Shown: positions 8,084-16,937 of the stretch, piece by piece
How the letters are laid out: each line of letters begins with the position of its first letter
How positions within the stretch are numbered: the first letter of the stretch is position 1
Assembly: GCA_963744915.1 (NCBI GenBank)
Contig: CAVUUY010000007.1
Coordinates: 372,001 to 436,000 of the forward strand
Reading direction: 5' to 3'
Length of the DNA: 64,000 nucleotides
DNA from: DATAFF01 sp963744915
GTDB taxonomy: Bacteria > Pseudomonadota > Alphaproteobacteria > Rhizobiales > Aestuariivirgaceae
The notes under the pieces: model-generated
The model's input: the letters and a program-made list of their open reading frames with translations, nothing else
Databases searched by the model: none
Told to the model about the DNA's origin: nothing
Program-made: the position numbers and the translations under genes

Positions 8084-8800
8084 TCAGAGCGTGTCATAGT
8101 GCCAGTTGCGGCCGCGCCAATATTGAAAGCTGATGGGGAGCGCCGGGTCGAAGGGATGCGGCGCGGCCAGGGCCTCGTCGAGCCGCCGCAGGATTTCCCT
8201 GGTGATCGAAGGGAGGTCGAGGGCGCGTGCCTCCTCGATCGTCACCCAATAGGGGTCGAGGAGCTCCTCGGAGGCGGCCCGCACCGGCTCGTCGAGATTG
8301 ACCGCGGCGCCGGCCTCGGCAATGAAGAACCGGGTGTCGAAGCGACGCGGGCGACCGGGCGGGGTGATGGCCCTGGCGAACAGCCGCATGCCCGACAGGT
8401 CGGGCCGGTGCCCGGTGTCGAGAAAGGCGCGCCAGGCCGGCGAACGGCTGGACGGTCGCGGCTCTCCCGCCGCGCGGCCGATGATGATGCCGACCTCCTC
8501 GAAGGTCTCGCGGACGGCGGCCATCGCGAGTTCGCGGGCCCGTGTCGGCGTCGCCGGCCCGCGCATCCGCGCCAGCAGCTTGTCGCGCACCGCCGGATCG
8601 AGATCGCCGATCGGTTCGACCCGGCAGTCGGCCGGGTCGAGGCGCCCGCCGGGAAACACGAACTTGTTGGGCATGAAGGCTTGGTCGGCATGGCGCTTGC
8701 CCATCAGCACCCGCGGCTTCGCCGCGCCGTCTCGGCGCACGATGATGAGGGTGGCGGCATCGCGCGGACGCAGCGCGCGGGAGGCGTCAGGCGGCTTCAA
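8084..8800 (-). CDS. NUDIX hydrolase
   Basis: 238 residues if translation starts at TTG 8800, which has GAGGT about 9 nt upstream and overlaps the end of the DUF983 gene by 14 bases; longer in-frame ATG starts lie deep inside DUF983 and look less likely. The fold signature begins KFVFPGGRLDPAD, and the NUDIX box itself reads AMAAVRETFEEVGI (REx2EExGU), with an unusually long insert between GGR and RE (about 40 residues). This places it near the CoA- or RNA-pyrophosphohydrolase-like NUDT7/8/19 branch. It should hydrolyse a nucleoside-diphosphate-linked substrate; which one is unknown. Confidence 0.85.
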   Translation of the reverse strand: MKPPDASRALRPRDAATLIIVRRDGAAKPRVLMGKRHADQAFMPNKFVFPGGRLDPADCRVEPIGDLDPAVRDKLLARMRGPATPTRARELAMAAVRETFEEVGIIIGRAAGEPRPSSRSPAWRAFLDTGHRPDLSGMRLFARAITPPGRPRRFDTRFFIAEAGAAVNLDEPVRAASEELLDPYWVTIEEARALDLPSITREILRRLDEALAAPHPFDPALPISFQYWRGRNWHYDTL

Positions 8801-9242
8801 TCTGGTCGACCTCGGAACGGCGGGGCTGAGCCAGCGCAGCATACTCGAAACCGTGCATCCGCAACGCCCATTGAAGGGCGACGATCGCACCTTTCACATT
8901 TGGCAGGATCATCACCGTGATCAGGACGGCCAGCGGCACCCACAGGCTGAGATGAACGAGGAGCGTGGGGTGCCAGAGATGCTCGGCAATCAACGCCAGC
9001 GGCAGCACGATATGGCCGGTGAGGAACATGGTGAAATAGGGCGGCGCGTCGTCGGCGCGATGATGATAGAGCTCCTCGCCGCAATGGTCACAGCTCTTGA
9101 CGACCTCGAGATAGGACGAGAACAGCGCGCCCGCGCCGCAATGCGGGCACAGGCCGGCGATGCCAAGCCCGAGGGAGCGCCAGACGGGGCGCCTGTCCAC
9201 CGAATCATCGGCGGCGGGGAATTCCACTCCCGATCGCGTCAT
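8787..9242 (-). CDS. DUF983 family membrane protein
   Basis: 151 residues. A zinc-ribbon-like N-terminal part (CPHCGAG at 33-39 and CDHCGEEL about 20 residues later) is followed by two hydrophobic segments (about 70-93 and 98-120), which is the DUF983 pattern. The gene sits 72 nt downstream of rnr and overlaps the NUDIX gene, so the three are probably co-transcribed. The function of the family is unknown; the predicted location is the inner membrane with the zinc ribbon in the cytoplasm. Confidence 0.85.
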   Translation of the reverse strand: MTRSGVEFPAADDSVDRRPVWRSLGLGIAGLCPHCGAGALFSSYLEVVKSCDHCGEELYHHRADDAPPYFTMFLTGHIVLPLALIAEHLWHPTLLVHLSLWVPLAVLITVMILPNVKGAIVALQWALRMHGFEYAALAQPRRSEVDQIEAA

Positions 9243-9314
9243 GCACCGAAATTATCGAAGCCGCGCTTGTCTGAAATTCCACCATCCGCCGCAGCGTCAG
9301 GATGACGCAAGCCT

Positions 9315-11552
9315 CTACCGCCTCTTCCTCCGCCCCGCCGGCGCACCCTTTCGGCCGCTGCTGACCATGGCGAAGCGCAGGCCGCCGGCGACCGGGGTCG
9401 CCTCCACCAGGCGCACCTCGACGCTGTCGCCGAGCCGGAAGGTCTCGCCGGTCCGCGCGCCGACCAGCGCCCGGAGCGACTCCTCATGGCGGAAATAATC
9501 GGTGTCGAGCGAGGACATCGGCACGAAGCCGTCGGCGCCGGAGTCATTCAACGAAACGAAGAGGCCGGCGCGCGTCACGCCGCTGATCTTGGCGGCGAAC
9601 ACCGCACCGACCTCGGCGGCCAGATGCTTGGCGATCATGCGGTCGACGGTGTCGCGCTCGGCTGCCATGGCGCGGCGCTCGGCGGCGGAGATGATGTCGG
9701 CCGTCTCGCCGATCCGCTCGATGTCCTGCGGCGACAGGCCATCCTCGCCCTGGGCGAGCGCGCTGATGAGGCCGCGATGGACGATCAGGTCGGCATAGCG
9801 CCGGATCGGCGAGGTGAAATGCGCGTAGCGGCGCAGGTTGAGACCGAAATGGCCGAGATTGTCGGGACTGTAGATGGCCTGCGCCTGCGTCCTCAGCACC
9901 ACCTCATTGACGATATGCTGCTCCTCGGTGCCGGCCACCCGCTCGAGGATCCGGTTGAAGTGCTGCGGCTTCATGACCTGGCCCTTCGGCAGGTCGATGC
10001 CGATCGTGACGAGAAAATCGGCGAGCGCCCGGACCTTCTCCTGCGACGGTGGCTCGTGAACGCGGAAGACCAGCGGCGTCTTGTGCTGGGTCAGCGTCTC
10101 GGCCGCGGCGACATTGGCGGCGATCATGAACTCCTCGACCAGGCGGTGCGAGGCGAGCCGCTCGGGCGTTACCACCCGCTCGATCAGGCCATGGGCATCG
10201 AGGATCAGCCGGCGTTCCGGGACGTCGAGCTCGAGCGGCGCGCGCCGTCGGCGTGCCGCCTCGAGCGCCGCATAGGCAGCCCAGAGCGGTTGCAGCACCG
10301 GCTCGAGCAGGGGCTTCGTTCTGTCGCCCGGCCGCCCGTCGATCGCCGCCTGGGCTTCCTCGTAGGAGAGCTTGGCAGCCGAGCGCATGACCACCCGCTC
10401 GAAGCGGTGCTGGCGCTTGTTGCCGGTGGCATCGAACACCATGAAGCAGGCAAATGCCGGCCGCTCCTCGCCTTCGCGCAGCGAGCACAGATCGTTGGAG
10501 ATGCGCTCGGGCAGCATCGGCACCACCCGGTCGGGGAAGTAGACGGAATTGCCGCGGATGCGGGCCTCGCGGTCGAGCCCGGTGCCGGGATGCACATAGG
10601 CGGCGACATCGGCGATGGCGACGGTGATGCGGAAGCCGCCGCGATTGGCCGGGTCGTCGTCGGGCTCGGCGTAGACAGCGTCATCATGGTCGCGGGCATC
10701 GGGCGGATCGATGGTGACGAGCGCCAGCCTGGTCAGATCGCGGCGGCCGCTTCGGGAGGCGGGCCTAAGCTGCGACGCCTCGGCCAGCACCGCCGGCGGA
10801 AACTGGTCGGGGATGGCGTGCTGGTGAATGGCGATGAGCGAGATGTTGCGCTGGTCGTCGGCGGCGCCGAGGCGCTTGCGGACCCGCGCGGAGAGGAGGC
10901 CGCGGCCGCGGTCCTGGACGAGCTCGGCCTCGACCAGCTCGCCCGGTTGCGCGCCATGGTCGTCGCCGGGCCGGACCCTGAGCTCGGCGCGCGCCTTCTT
11001 GTCGGCCGGCACGATGCGGAAGCCGTCGGCCTTGGCGGTGCGGAACACGCCGATGATCCGGTTGGTCCGGCTCGACAGCTTGCGAATGATGGCGGCGGCG
11101 TAGGGATAATCCTGGTCGCGGCCGGGTGAGATCTTGGCGAGCAGCCGATCGCCCTTGGCCGGCGGCTGCAGCTCGCTCCGCGTGCCCTGCGCCCGGCGGC
11201 TGGCAAGGAGGATGCGCGGCGGCCTGCCATTGGCGCTGTCCCATTCCACCGGCTCGGCGATCAGCTCGCCGTCGCTGTCGGTGCCGGTGACCTCGATCAC
11301 GGCGACGGGCGGCAGCGCACCGGGCCGTTCGAGGCGCCGCGACCGGCGGTCGAGCTTGCCGCCGGCGGCCATCTGCTTGAGCAGCTCCTTGAGCGCCGCA
11401 CGCTGGTCGCCGCGGATGTTGAAGGCGCGGGCGATCTCGCGCTTGCCGACCTTGCCCGGCGCGGCGGCGACGAATTCGAGGATCGCCGCTTCGCTCGGCA
11501 AAGTCGGTGGCGCCGGTTTCTGCTTCGGTTTGGCGGAGGGTTTGCGGTTCAC
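9315..11552 (-). CDS. rnr: Ribonuclease R
   Basis: 745 residues. Order: an N-terminal winged-helix segment (about 20-75), cold-shock OB domains, the RNB exonuclease domain with the metal-binding cluster IDPPDARDHDDAVYAE at 281-296, a C-terminal S1 domain (about 645-725, GVTRAGLFVSLNDSGADGFV), and a basic tail ending RKGAPAGRRKRR. RNase R degrades structured RNA 3' to 5' and helps in rRNA and tmRNA quality control. It is encoded immediately downstream of topA, whose intact 3' end would overlap the rnr start by 4 bases (ATG 11552, TGA 11549-11551). Confidence 0.95.
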   Translation of the reverse strand: MNRKPSAKPKQKPAPPTLPSEAAILEFVAAAPGKVGKREIARAFNIRGDQRAALKELLKQMAAGGKLDRRSRRLERPGALPPVAVIEVTGTDSDGELIAEPVEWDSANGRPPRILLASRRAQGTRSELQPPAKGDRLLAKISPGRDQDYPYAAAIIRKLSSRTNRIIGVFRTAKADGFRIVPADKKARAELRVRPGDDHGAQPGELVEAELVQDRGRGLLSARVRKRLGAADDQRNISLIAIHQHAIPDQFPPAVLAEASQLRPASRSGRRDLTRLALVTIDPPDARDHDDAVYAEPDDDPANRGGFRITVAIADVAAYVHPGTGLDREARIRGNSVYFPDRVVPMLPERISNDLCSLREGEERPAFACFMVFDATGNKRQHRFERVVMRSAAKLSYEEAQAAIDGRPGDRTKPLLEPVLQPLWAAYAALEAARRRRAPLELDVPERRLILDAHGLIERVVTPERLASHRLVEEFMIAANVAAAETLTQHKTPLVFRVHEPPSQEKVRALADFLVTIGIDLPKGQVMKPQHFNRILERVAGTEEQHIVNEVVLRTQAQAIYSPDNLGHFGLNLRRYAHFTSPIRRYADLIVHRGLISALAQGEDGLSPQDIERIGETADIISAAERRAMAAERDTVDRMIAKHLAAEVGAVFAAKISGVTRAGLFVSLNDSGADGFVPMSSLDTDYFRHEESLRALVGARTGETFRLGDSVEVRLVEATPVAGGLRFAMVSSGRKGAPAGRRKRR

Positions 11553-14270
11553 GCCGAGCTTGGCGGTTTGGCAGCCGTAGGCGGGCGCTTGGCCGGCGTC
11601 TTGGCGGCAGGCTTCTTCGCCGGCTTCTTGGCGGCGGGCTTCTTGGCGGCGGCCTTCTTGGCTGGCTGCTTGGCCTCGCCCGCCGTCGCCTTGGCCTTCT
11701 TGGCCGGTTTCCGCGCCGTCCGGCTCTTGCCGTTCCGTGCCTTGCCGTCCTTGGCCTTGACCTCGATCAGGGCCACCGCTTCTTCGAGCGTCACCGTTTC
11801 CGGCGTCGTCGTTTTCGGCAGGGTGGCGTTGATCTTGCCGAATTTGACATAGGGGCCGTAGCGCCCGGCAAACACCTGGACGGTGCCGCCGCCCTCGGGA
11901 TGGGGACCGAGATCGCGCAACGCTGCCTGGCTCGCGCCGCGGCCGCCGGGCCGGCGATTCTGCCTTTCGGCGATCAGCGTCACCGCCCGGTTGAGGCCGA
12001 CGGTGAAAATATCCTCGAAGCTCTCGAGATTGGCGAAGGTGCGCTCATGCTGGACGAAGGGCCCGTAGCGGCCGAAGTCCGGCGAGGATCGGCTGGCCGG
12101 TTTCCGGGTGGCGGCCAATCTCGCGCGGCAGCGCCAGCAGCTTGAGCGCGAGCTCGAGATCGGCATCGTCCGGCTGAACGCCCTTGGGCAGCGAGGAGCG
12201 GGCCGGCTTCTCGCCATTCTCGCTCTTGCCGAGCTGGACATAGGGCCCGAAGCGGCCGTCCTGCAGGGTCACCGGCAGGCCGGTCTCGGGATCATCGCCG
12301 AGCAGCTTGCCTTCGGCCGGAATCGAGCTCTTGTCCTCGCTGTCGCCGGATGACCCGAGCTGGCGGGTGTAGCGGCATTCGGGATAGTTCGAGCAGCCGA
12401 TGAAGGCGCCGAACTTGCCAAGCTTGAGCGACAGGGCGCCGGCTTTGCAGGTCGGGCAGGTGCGCACCGGCGCGCCGTCCTCGCCGGCCGGGAAGATATG
12501 CGGCGCCAGCAGGTTGTTGAGGGCTTCCAGGACTTCGCCGATGCGCAGGTCCTGGATGCCGCCGAGCGCTACCGTGAAGTCGCGCCAGAAATCGCGCAGC
12601 ACCTCTTTCCAGTCGATCTCGCCGGACGAGATCCGGTCGAGCTGCTCCTCGAGATTGGCGGTGAAGCCATATTCGACATAGCGGGAAAAGAACGATTCGA
12701 GGAAGGCGGTGACCAGCCGGCCCTTGTCCTCGGGAATGAGCTTCTTGCCCTCCTGGCGGACATAGCCGCGCTCCCTGAGCACGGTCAGGATCGCCGTATA
12801 GGTCGAGGGCCGGCCGATCCCCAGCTCCTCCATCTTCTTGATCAGCGAGGCTTCGGAATAGCGGGGCGGCGGCTCGGTGAAATGCTGCTCGCCGGCGAGC
12901 GCCGCAACGCCCAGCCGATCGCCGCGCGCGACCTGCGGCAGGCGGCGCGAATCCTCGTCCTCCTCGTCGTCGCGGCCCTCCTGATAGAGCTTGAGGAAGC
13001 CGTCGAAGCGGACGACCGAGCCGGTGGCGCGGAAGACGTAGCTCTTGCCGTCGCGCCCCGACGCGACGGTATCGACGGTGGTGCGCTCGATATCGGCGCT
13101 TTCCATCTGGCTCGCCACGGTCCGCTTCCAGATCAGCTCGTAGAGCTCGGCCTGGTCGCGGTCGAGAACCCGGCGCGCCTGATCGGGATGGCGGAACAGG
13201 TCGGTCGGGCGGATCGCCTCATGGGCCTCCTGGGCGTTCTTGGCCTTGGCGCGATATTGCCGCGGGACGCCGGGCACATAGGGCTCGCCAAAGCGGCGCT
13301 GGATGACGTTGCGCGTCGCGGCGATGGCCTCCGGCGCCATCTGCACCCCGTCGGTGCGCATATAGGTGATGAGGCCGGTGACCTCGCCATCGATCTCGAC
13401 GCCCTCGTACAGCCGCTGCGCCACCTGCATGGTGCGGGCGGCGGCAAAGCCGAGCTTGCGGGAAGCCTCCTGCTGCAGCGTCGAGGTGGTGAAGGGGGCC
13501 GCCGGATGACGCTTGGCAGGACGGCTTTCGACCGAGGCGACGGAGAAGACGGCGCCGGCGAGCGCTGCCTCGATGGCGCGGGCCGATGTCTCGTCGGATA
13601 TGTCGAGCTTGCCGAGCCGCGCGCCGGCGATGGCGTTGAGGCGCGCCTTGAACTCCTCGCCATTGCCGGTTCGGAAGGTCGCCTCGATGGTCCAATATTC
13701 CTGGCGGCGGAAGGATTCGATCTCGAGCTCGCGGTCGCAGACGAGGCGCAGCGCCACCGACTGGACCCGGCCGGCCGAGCGGGCTCCCGGCAGCTTGCGC
13801 CACAGCACCGGCGACAGCGAGAAGCCGACCAGGTAATCGAGCGCCCGCCTGGCGAGATAGGCCTCCACCAGCGCGGCATCGATCTGGCGCGGATGGCGCA
13901 TCGCCTCCTGCACCGCCTGCCGGGTGATGGCGTTGAACACGACCCGCTCCACCGGCTTGCCCTTGACCACGCCGCGGCGGTTGAGGAGCTCGAGAACATG
14001 CCAGGAGATCGCCTCGCCCTCGCGATCCGGATCGGTGGCGAGGATCAGCCGCTCCGAGGCCTTGAGGGCGGTTGCGATCTCGGCGACCCGCTTGGCCGAC
14101 CGGCCGTCGGTCTCCCAGTCCATGGCGAAATCTTCATCGGGTCGCACCGAGCCGTCCTTGGCCGGCAGGTCGCGGACATGGCCGTAGGAGGCAAGAACAG
14201 TGAAGCCCTTGCCGAGGTATTTGTTGATGGTTTTCGCCTTGGCCGGCAATTCGACGACGACAACATTCAT
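11549..14270 (-). pseudogene. topA: DNA topoisomerase I, frameshifted near the 3' end
   Basis: Start ATG 14270 (MNVVVVE). The first frame gives Toprim, the SAGRVQSVALRL and GLITYMRTDG active-site region and a Cys4 zinc finger (CPTC...CSNYPEC), then leaves frame and stops at 12045 after 741 codons. The remaining ~176 codons, with further FGRYGPFV and GRYGPYVKFG Topo C-terminal repeats and a Lys/Ala-rich tail, continue in another frame to TGA 11549. Removing one base at about 12078 restores ILAGFGRYGPF. The conserved ESPAKAK motif reads ELPAKAK. TopA relaxes negative supercoils and is normally indispensable, so sequence error or a still-functional truncated enzyme are both plausible. Confidence 0.85.
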
Positions 14271-14463
14271 GGCGAGGGGTTCCGGCAGAGAGGACGCCTC
14301 ATAGAAGATCGGCTGGACGATGGGAAGCCCTATCTGTCCACAAGCAACAATCAGACTTTGCAACTTCTGGTTTCTTCAAAACGTGTATCGATCCGTTCAC
14401 CGTAACTTTGGGTTGCGTAAGCTTCTGACCCGCCCACCGTGTCCCGAACATCTCGATCACCGA

Positions 14464-14709
14464 ATGGCGATGTCAGATCGACGCCGGAACAATACCCTTG
14501 GCACCCGCATCGCCGCGCGCGTCACGCAGCAGCGCAGATCCTCCTCGACACTGCCGCCGATCGAGCCCGCCCATCTCAGCGAGTATGTGGCCGATATCGC
14601 ACTCGAGCTCAGCCAGCTGACCAAGAAGGCAGAGCTCGAATTCCTCTCGCATCTGCTCGAGATGGTGTTCGTCGAAGCCTTCACATTGTCGCAGAAGATG
14701 CGCGAATAG
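14464..14709 (+). CDS. Small orphan protein A (paralogue of the next gene)
   Basis: 81 residues from ATG 14464 (a second ATG follows at 14470; no clear ribosome-binding site). The N-terminus is basic and the C-terminal half is a helical block: LSEYVADIALELSQLTKKAE followed by LEFLSHLLEMVFVEAF. The same block occurs in the gene at 14830, indicating tandem duplication. No signal peptide or membrane segment is visible. I do not recognise a named family; the divergent position between topA and dprA gives no functional clue. Confidence 0.6.
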   Translation: MAMSDRRRNNTLGTRIAARVTQQRRSSSTLPPIEPAHLSEYVADIALELSQLTKKAELEFLSHLLEMVFVEAFTLSQKMRE

Positions 14710-14829
14710 CATTTCGTTCGAGGATCGGTTTTTTTCAACCCGCGATGCGTATCATTGTCCCGGTTTGGTGATATCTTCCCCGACGTCTGAGTGCCGCGCC
14801 ATCTCGGAGCGGCCATGCTGGGGGAAAAC

Positions 14830-15069
14830 ATGAGCGATGCAAGGCGGCGTCAGCCGCAAGAAGCGCGGGCGCATGAGGATGCGGGCCGCGCCAATGCTGT
14901 TTGTGAGCAGATCAACCGGTTCTCGGATGACGAGATCTACGACCACATCGTCTCGATGGGTCTGGAATTGCGCCGGCTGACCAAGGGAGCGGACATGCGC
15001 TTTCTCACCTATCTCCTCGAGATGGTGGTGGAGGAAGCGGCGACCGCTCCGAGGCGGACGCGGCACTAG
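14830..15069 (+). CDS. Small orphan protein B (paralogue of the previous gene)
   Basis: 79 residues from ATG 14830, chosen because GGGGGA lies 5-10 nt upstream. The C-terminal part DEIYDHIVSMGLELRRLTKG followed by ADMRFLTYLLEMVVEEA aligns without gaps to protein A (ELxxLTK-x4-FL-x2-LLEMVxxEA). Both share a short, mostly alpha-helical block that could mediate dimerisation. The gene is convergent with dprA, 3 bases away. Function unknown. Confidence 0.65.
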   Translation: MSDARRRQPQEARAHEDAGRANAVCEQINRFSDDEIYDHIVSMGLELRRLTKGADMRFLTYLLEMVVEEAATAPRRTRH

Positions 15070-15072
15070 CCT

Positions 15073-16197
15073 TCATTCCGCCAGCACGACATGGTGGCTG
15101 GCCAGGCGCTGGATGCGTCCGGCCAGCTCGAGCTCGAGCAGCGCGGCCACGACCAGATGGGCTGGCGCTCCGGTCTCGGTGATGAGGTCATCGACCGAAA
15201 CCGGGGCGGCGCCGACCAGGGCGAACAGACGCTCGCGCAGCGCCAGCGGCACCTCGGGGTGACCGCCAGCTGCGGACGCCTGCTCGAAGGGATCCTGCAT
15301 GAACACCTCCATCGGCGACGATGGGCGGCGCAGGAGCTCGCTCAACCCATCGATGACGTCCTCGACCCGGGCCACCAGCTGGGCACCCTCCTGGATCAGC
15401 CGGTTGGTGCCGGCCGCCCGGGCATCGAGCGGCGAGCCGGGGACGGCGAACACCTCCCGGTGCTGCTCGATGGCGTAGCGGGCGGTGATAAGCGAGCCTG
15501 ATCGCAGAGCCGCTTCCACCACCACCACGCCCAATGACAGGCCGGCGATGATGCGATTGCGCTGCGGGAAATGCTTGGCCAGCGGCACCATGCCGGGCAC
15601 CTGCTCGCTGATCAGCACGCCGCGCTCGCCGATCTCGGCGTGTAGCGCAGCATTCTCCGGCGGATAGATGCTGTCGATGCCGCCGGCGAGCACTGCCGCC
15701 GTGGCGTGGGGCAGGGCCGACTGATGGGCCGCGGTGTCGATGCCGCGCGCCAGCCCCGAGACCACGAGAAAGCCGGCAGCACCAAGGGCGGCGGCCATCT
15801 GGCGGGTGAATTTGAGACCGAGGGCGGAAGCGGAGCGGGCACCGACGATTGCCGCCGCCGGCAGTTCCAGGACCGCCGGATTGCCTTTCATGCAAAGCAG
15901 GATGGGCGCCTTGTAGATCTGCCGCAGGAGCGGCGGATAGCCCGCCTCGCCAATGGCGACGAACCGCGCCCCCAGCGCCCGGGCGCGCTCGATATCCCGC
16001 ACGGCTTCCTCGTAGGCGTAGATGCGCTGGCGGCCGGTCATGCCGCCGCGCCGGTAGAGATCGGGCAGGGCGGCGAGAGCCTGGGCGGCGCCGCCGAAGC
16101 GGTTGACCAGCATGCGGAAGGTCGCCGGCCCGACATTCTCGCTCATGATCAGGCGCAGCCAGTCGATCCGCTGCTCGTCGCTCAGAAGCCGTTCCAT
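15073..16197 (-). CDS. dprA: DNA-processing protein DprA
   Basis: 374 residues: an N-terminal SAM/HhH-like region (1-75), the Rossmann-like DprA core (about 80-290) with VGARSASALG, VVSGLARGIDTAAHQSAL, the GG-IDSIYPPEN segment and FPQRNRIIAGLS, and a C-terminal winged-helix domain (about 310-372). DprA loads RecA on single-stranded DNA during uptake or recombination. It lies 62 nt from plsY on the same strand. Confidence 0.94.
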   Translation of the reverse strand: MERLLSDEQRIDWLRLIMSENVGPATFRMLVNRFGGAAQALAALPDLYRRGGMTGRQRIYAYEEAVRDIERARALGARFVAIGEAGYPPLLRQIYKAPILLCMKGNPAVLELPAAAIVGARSASALGLKFTRQMAAALGAAGFLVVSGLARGIDTAAHQSALPHATAAVLAGGIDSIYPPENAALHAEIGERGVLISEQVPGMVPLAKHFPQRNRIIAGLSLGVVVVEAALRSGSLITARYAIEQHREVFAVPGSPLDARAAGTNRLIQEGAQLVARVEDVIDGLSELLRRPSSPMEVFMQDPFEQASAAGGHPEVPLALRERLFALVGAAPVSVDDLITETGAPAHLVVAALLELELAGRIQRLASHHVVLAE

Positions 16198-16259
16198 CCG
16201 CCACCGCCCACAACCGGAGATCGTGTCTAGCAGCGACCGGGTTCTCCTTCAACGGGAAT

Positions 16260-16853
16260 TCAGGCACTCAGCCGAATGCGCGGCTCGGTGCCGCGCCACA
16301 GGCGCTCGATATTGGCGCGGTGGGTGAAGAAGATCGCCCCGGCCATGACGGCGACCGCCATGGCAACCGGGGCAGGGGCGAGAATGGCGGCGACGGCGCC
16401 GGCCAGCACCGCCGCGGTCAGCGCCGAAAGCGACGAGATCCGGAACGCCGCGGCCATGGCGAGCCAGGCTGCCGCGAAGGTGAGGCCCGCCGGCCAGCAC
16501 AGGCCGACCAGCACGCCCATGAAGGTGGCGACGCCCTTGCCGCCGCGAAAATTGAGCCACACCGGCGCGACATGGCCGAGGAAGGCCGCAACACCCGCGA
16601 CAGCCGCCGCGCTGTCGCCGCCAAGGCTGCGGGCAACCAGCACCGCGAGCGTGCCCTTGGCCGCATCGAGGAGCAGGGTCGCCGCCGCTATGCCCTTGCG
16701 GCCGGTCCGCAGCACGTTGGTGGCGCCGATATTCCCCGAGCCGATCTGGCGGATATCGCCGAGGCCGAACAGCCGGGTGAGCAGCAGGCCGAAGGGGACC
16801 GAGCCCAGGAGATAGCCCATGGCGCCGGCGACGAGGAGGAGGGTGAGGCTCAT
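16260..16853 (-). CDS. plsY: Glycerol-3-phosphate acyltransferase PlsY
   Basis: 197 residues from ATG 16853. The three cytoplasmic motifs of PlsY are visible: GSVPFGLL near 15-22, GSGNIGATNVLR near 38-49 and NFRGGKGVATFMG near 100-112, set among about five to six hydrophobic helices. It transfers an acyl group from acyl phosphate to glycerol-3-phosphate, the first step of phospholipid synthesis, in the inner membrane. A longer in-frame start 36 nt upstream lacks support. Confidence 0.95.
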   Translation of the reverse strand: MSLTLLLVAGAMGYLLGSVPFGLLLTRLFGLGDIRQIGSGNIGATNVLRTGRKGIAAATLLLDAAKGTLAVLVARSLGGDSAAAVAGVAAFLGHVAPVWLNFRGGKGVATFMGVLVGLCWPAGLTFAAAWLAMAAAFRISSLSALTAAVLAGAVAAILAPAPVAMAVAVMAGAIFFTHRANIERLWRGTEPRIRLSA

Positions 16854-16937
16854 GGGGGAATCTATAGGGGCCGCCCGATGCCCCGGCAATGTGCTGGAAG
16901 TCCGAGCGAAGGCCCCTCGGGACTCGGCAGGGACCGC

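Noticed and set aside
9486..11129. 547-residue plus-strand frame
   Set aside because: Antisense to rnr; rich in Gly/Arg/Asp as is typical of shadow frames in high-GC DNA.
12498..14405. 635-residue plus-strand frame
   Set aside because: Antisense to topA, which has clear domains on the other strand.
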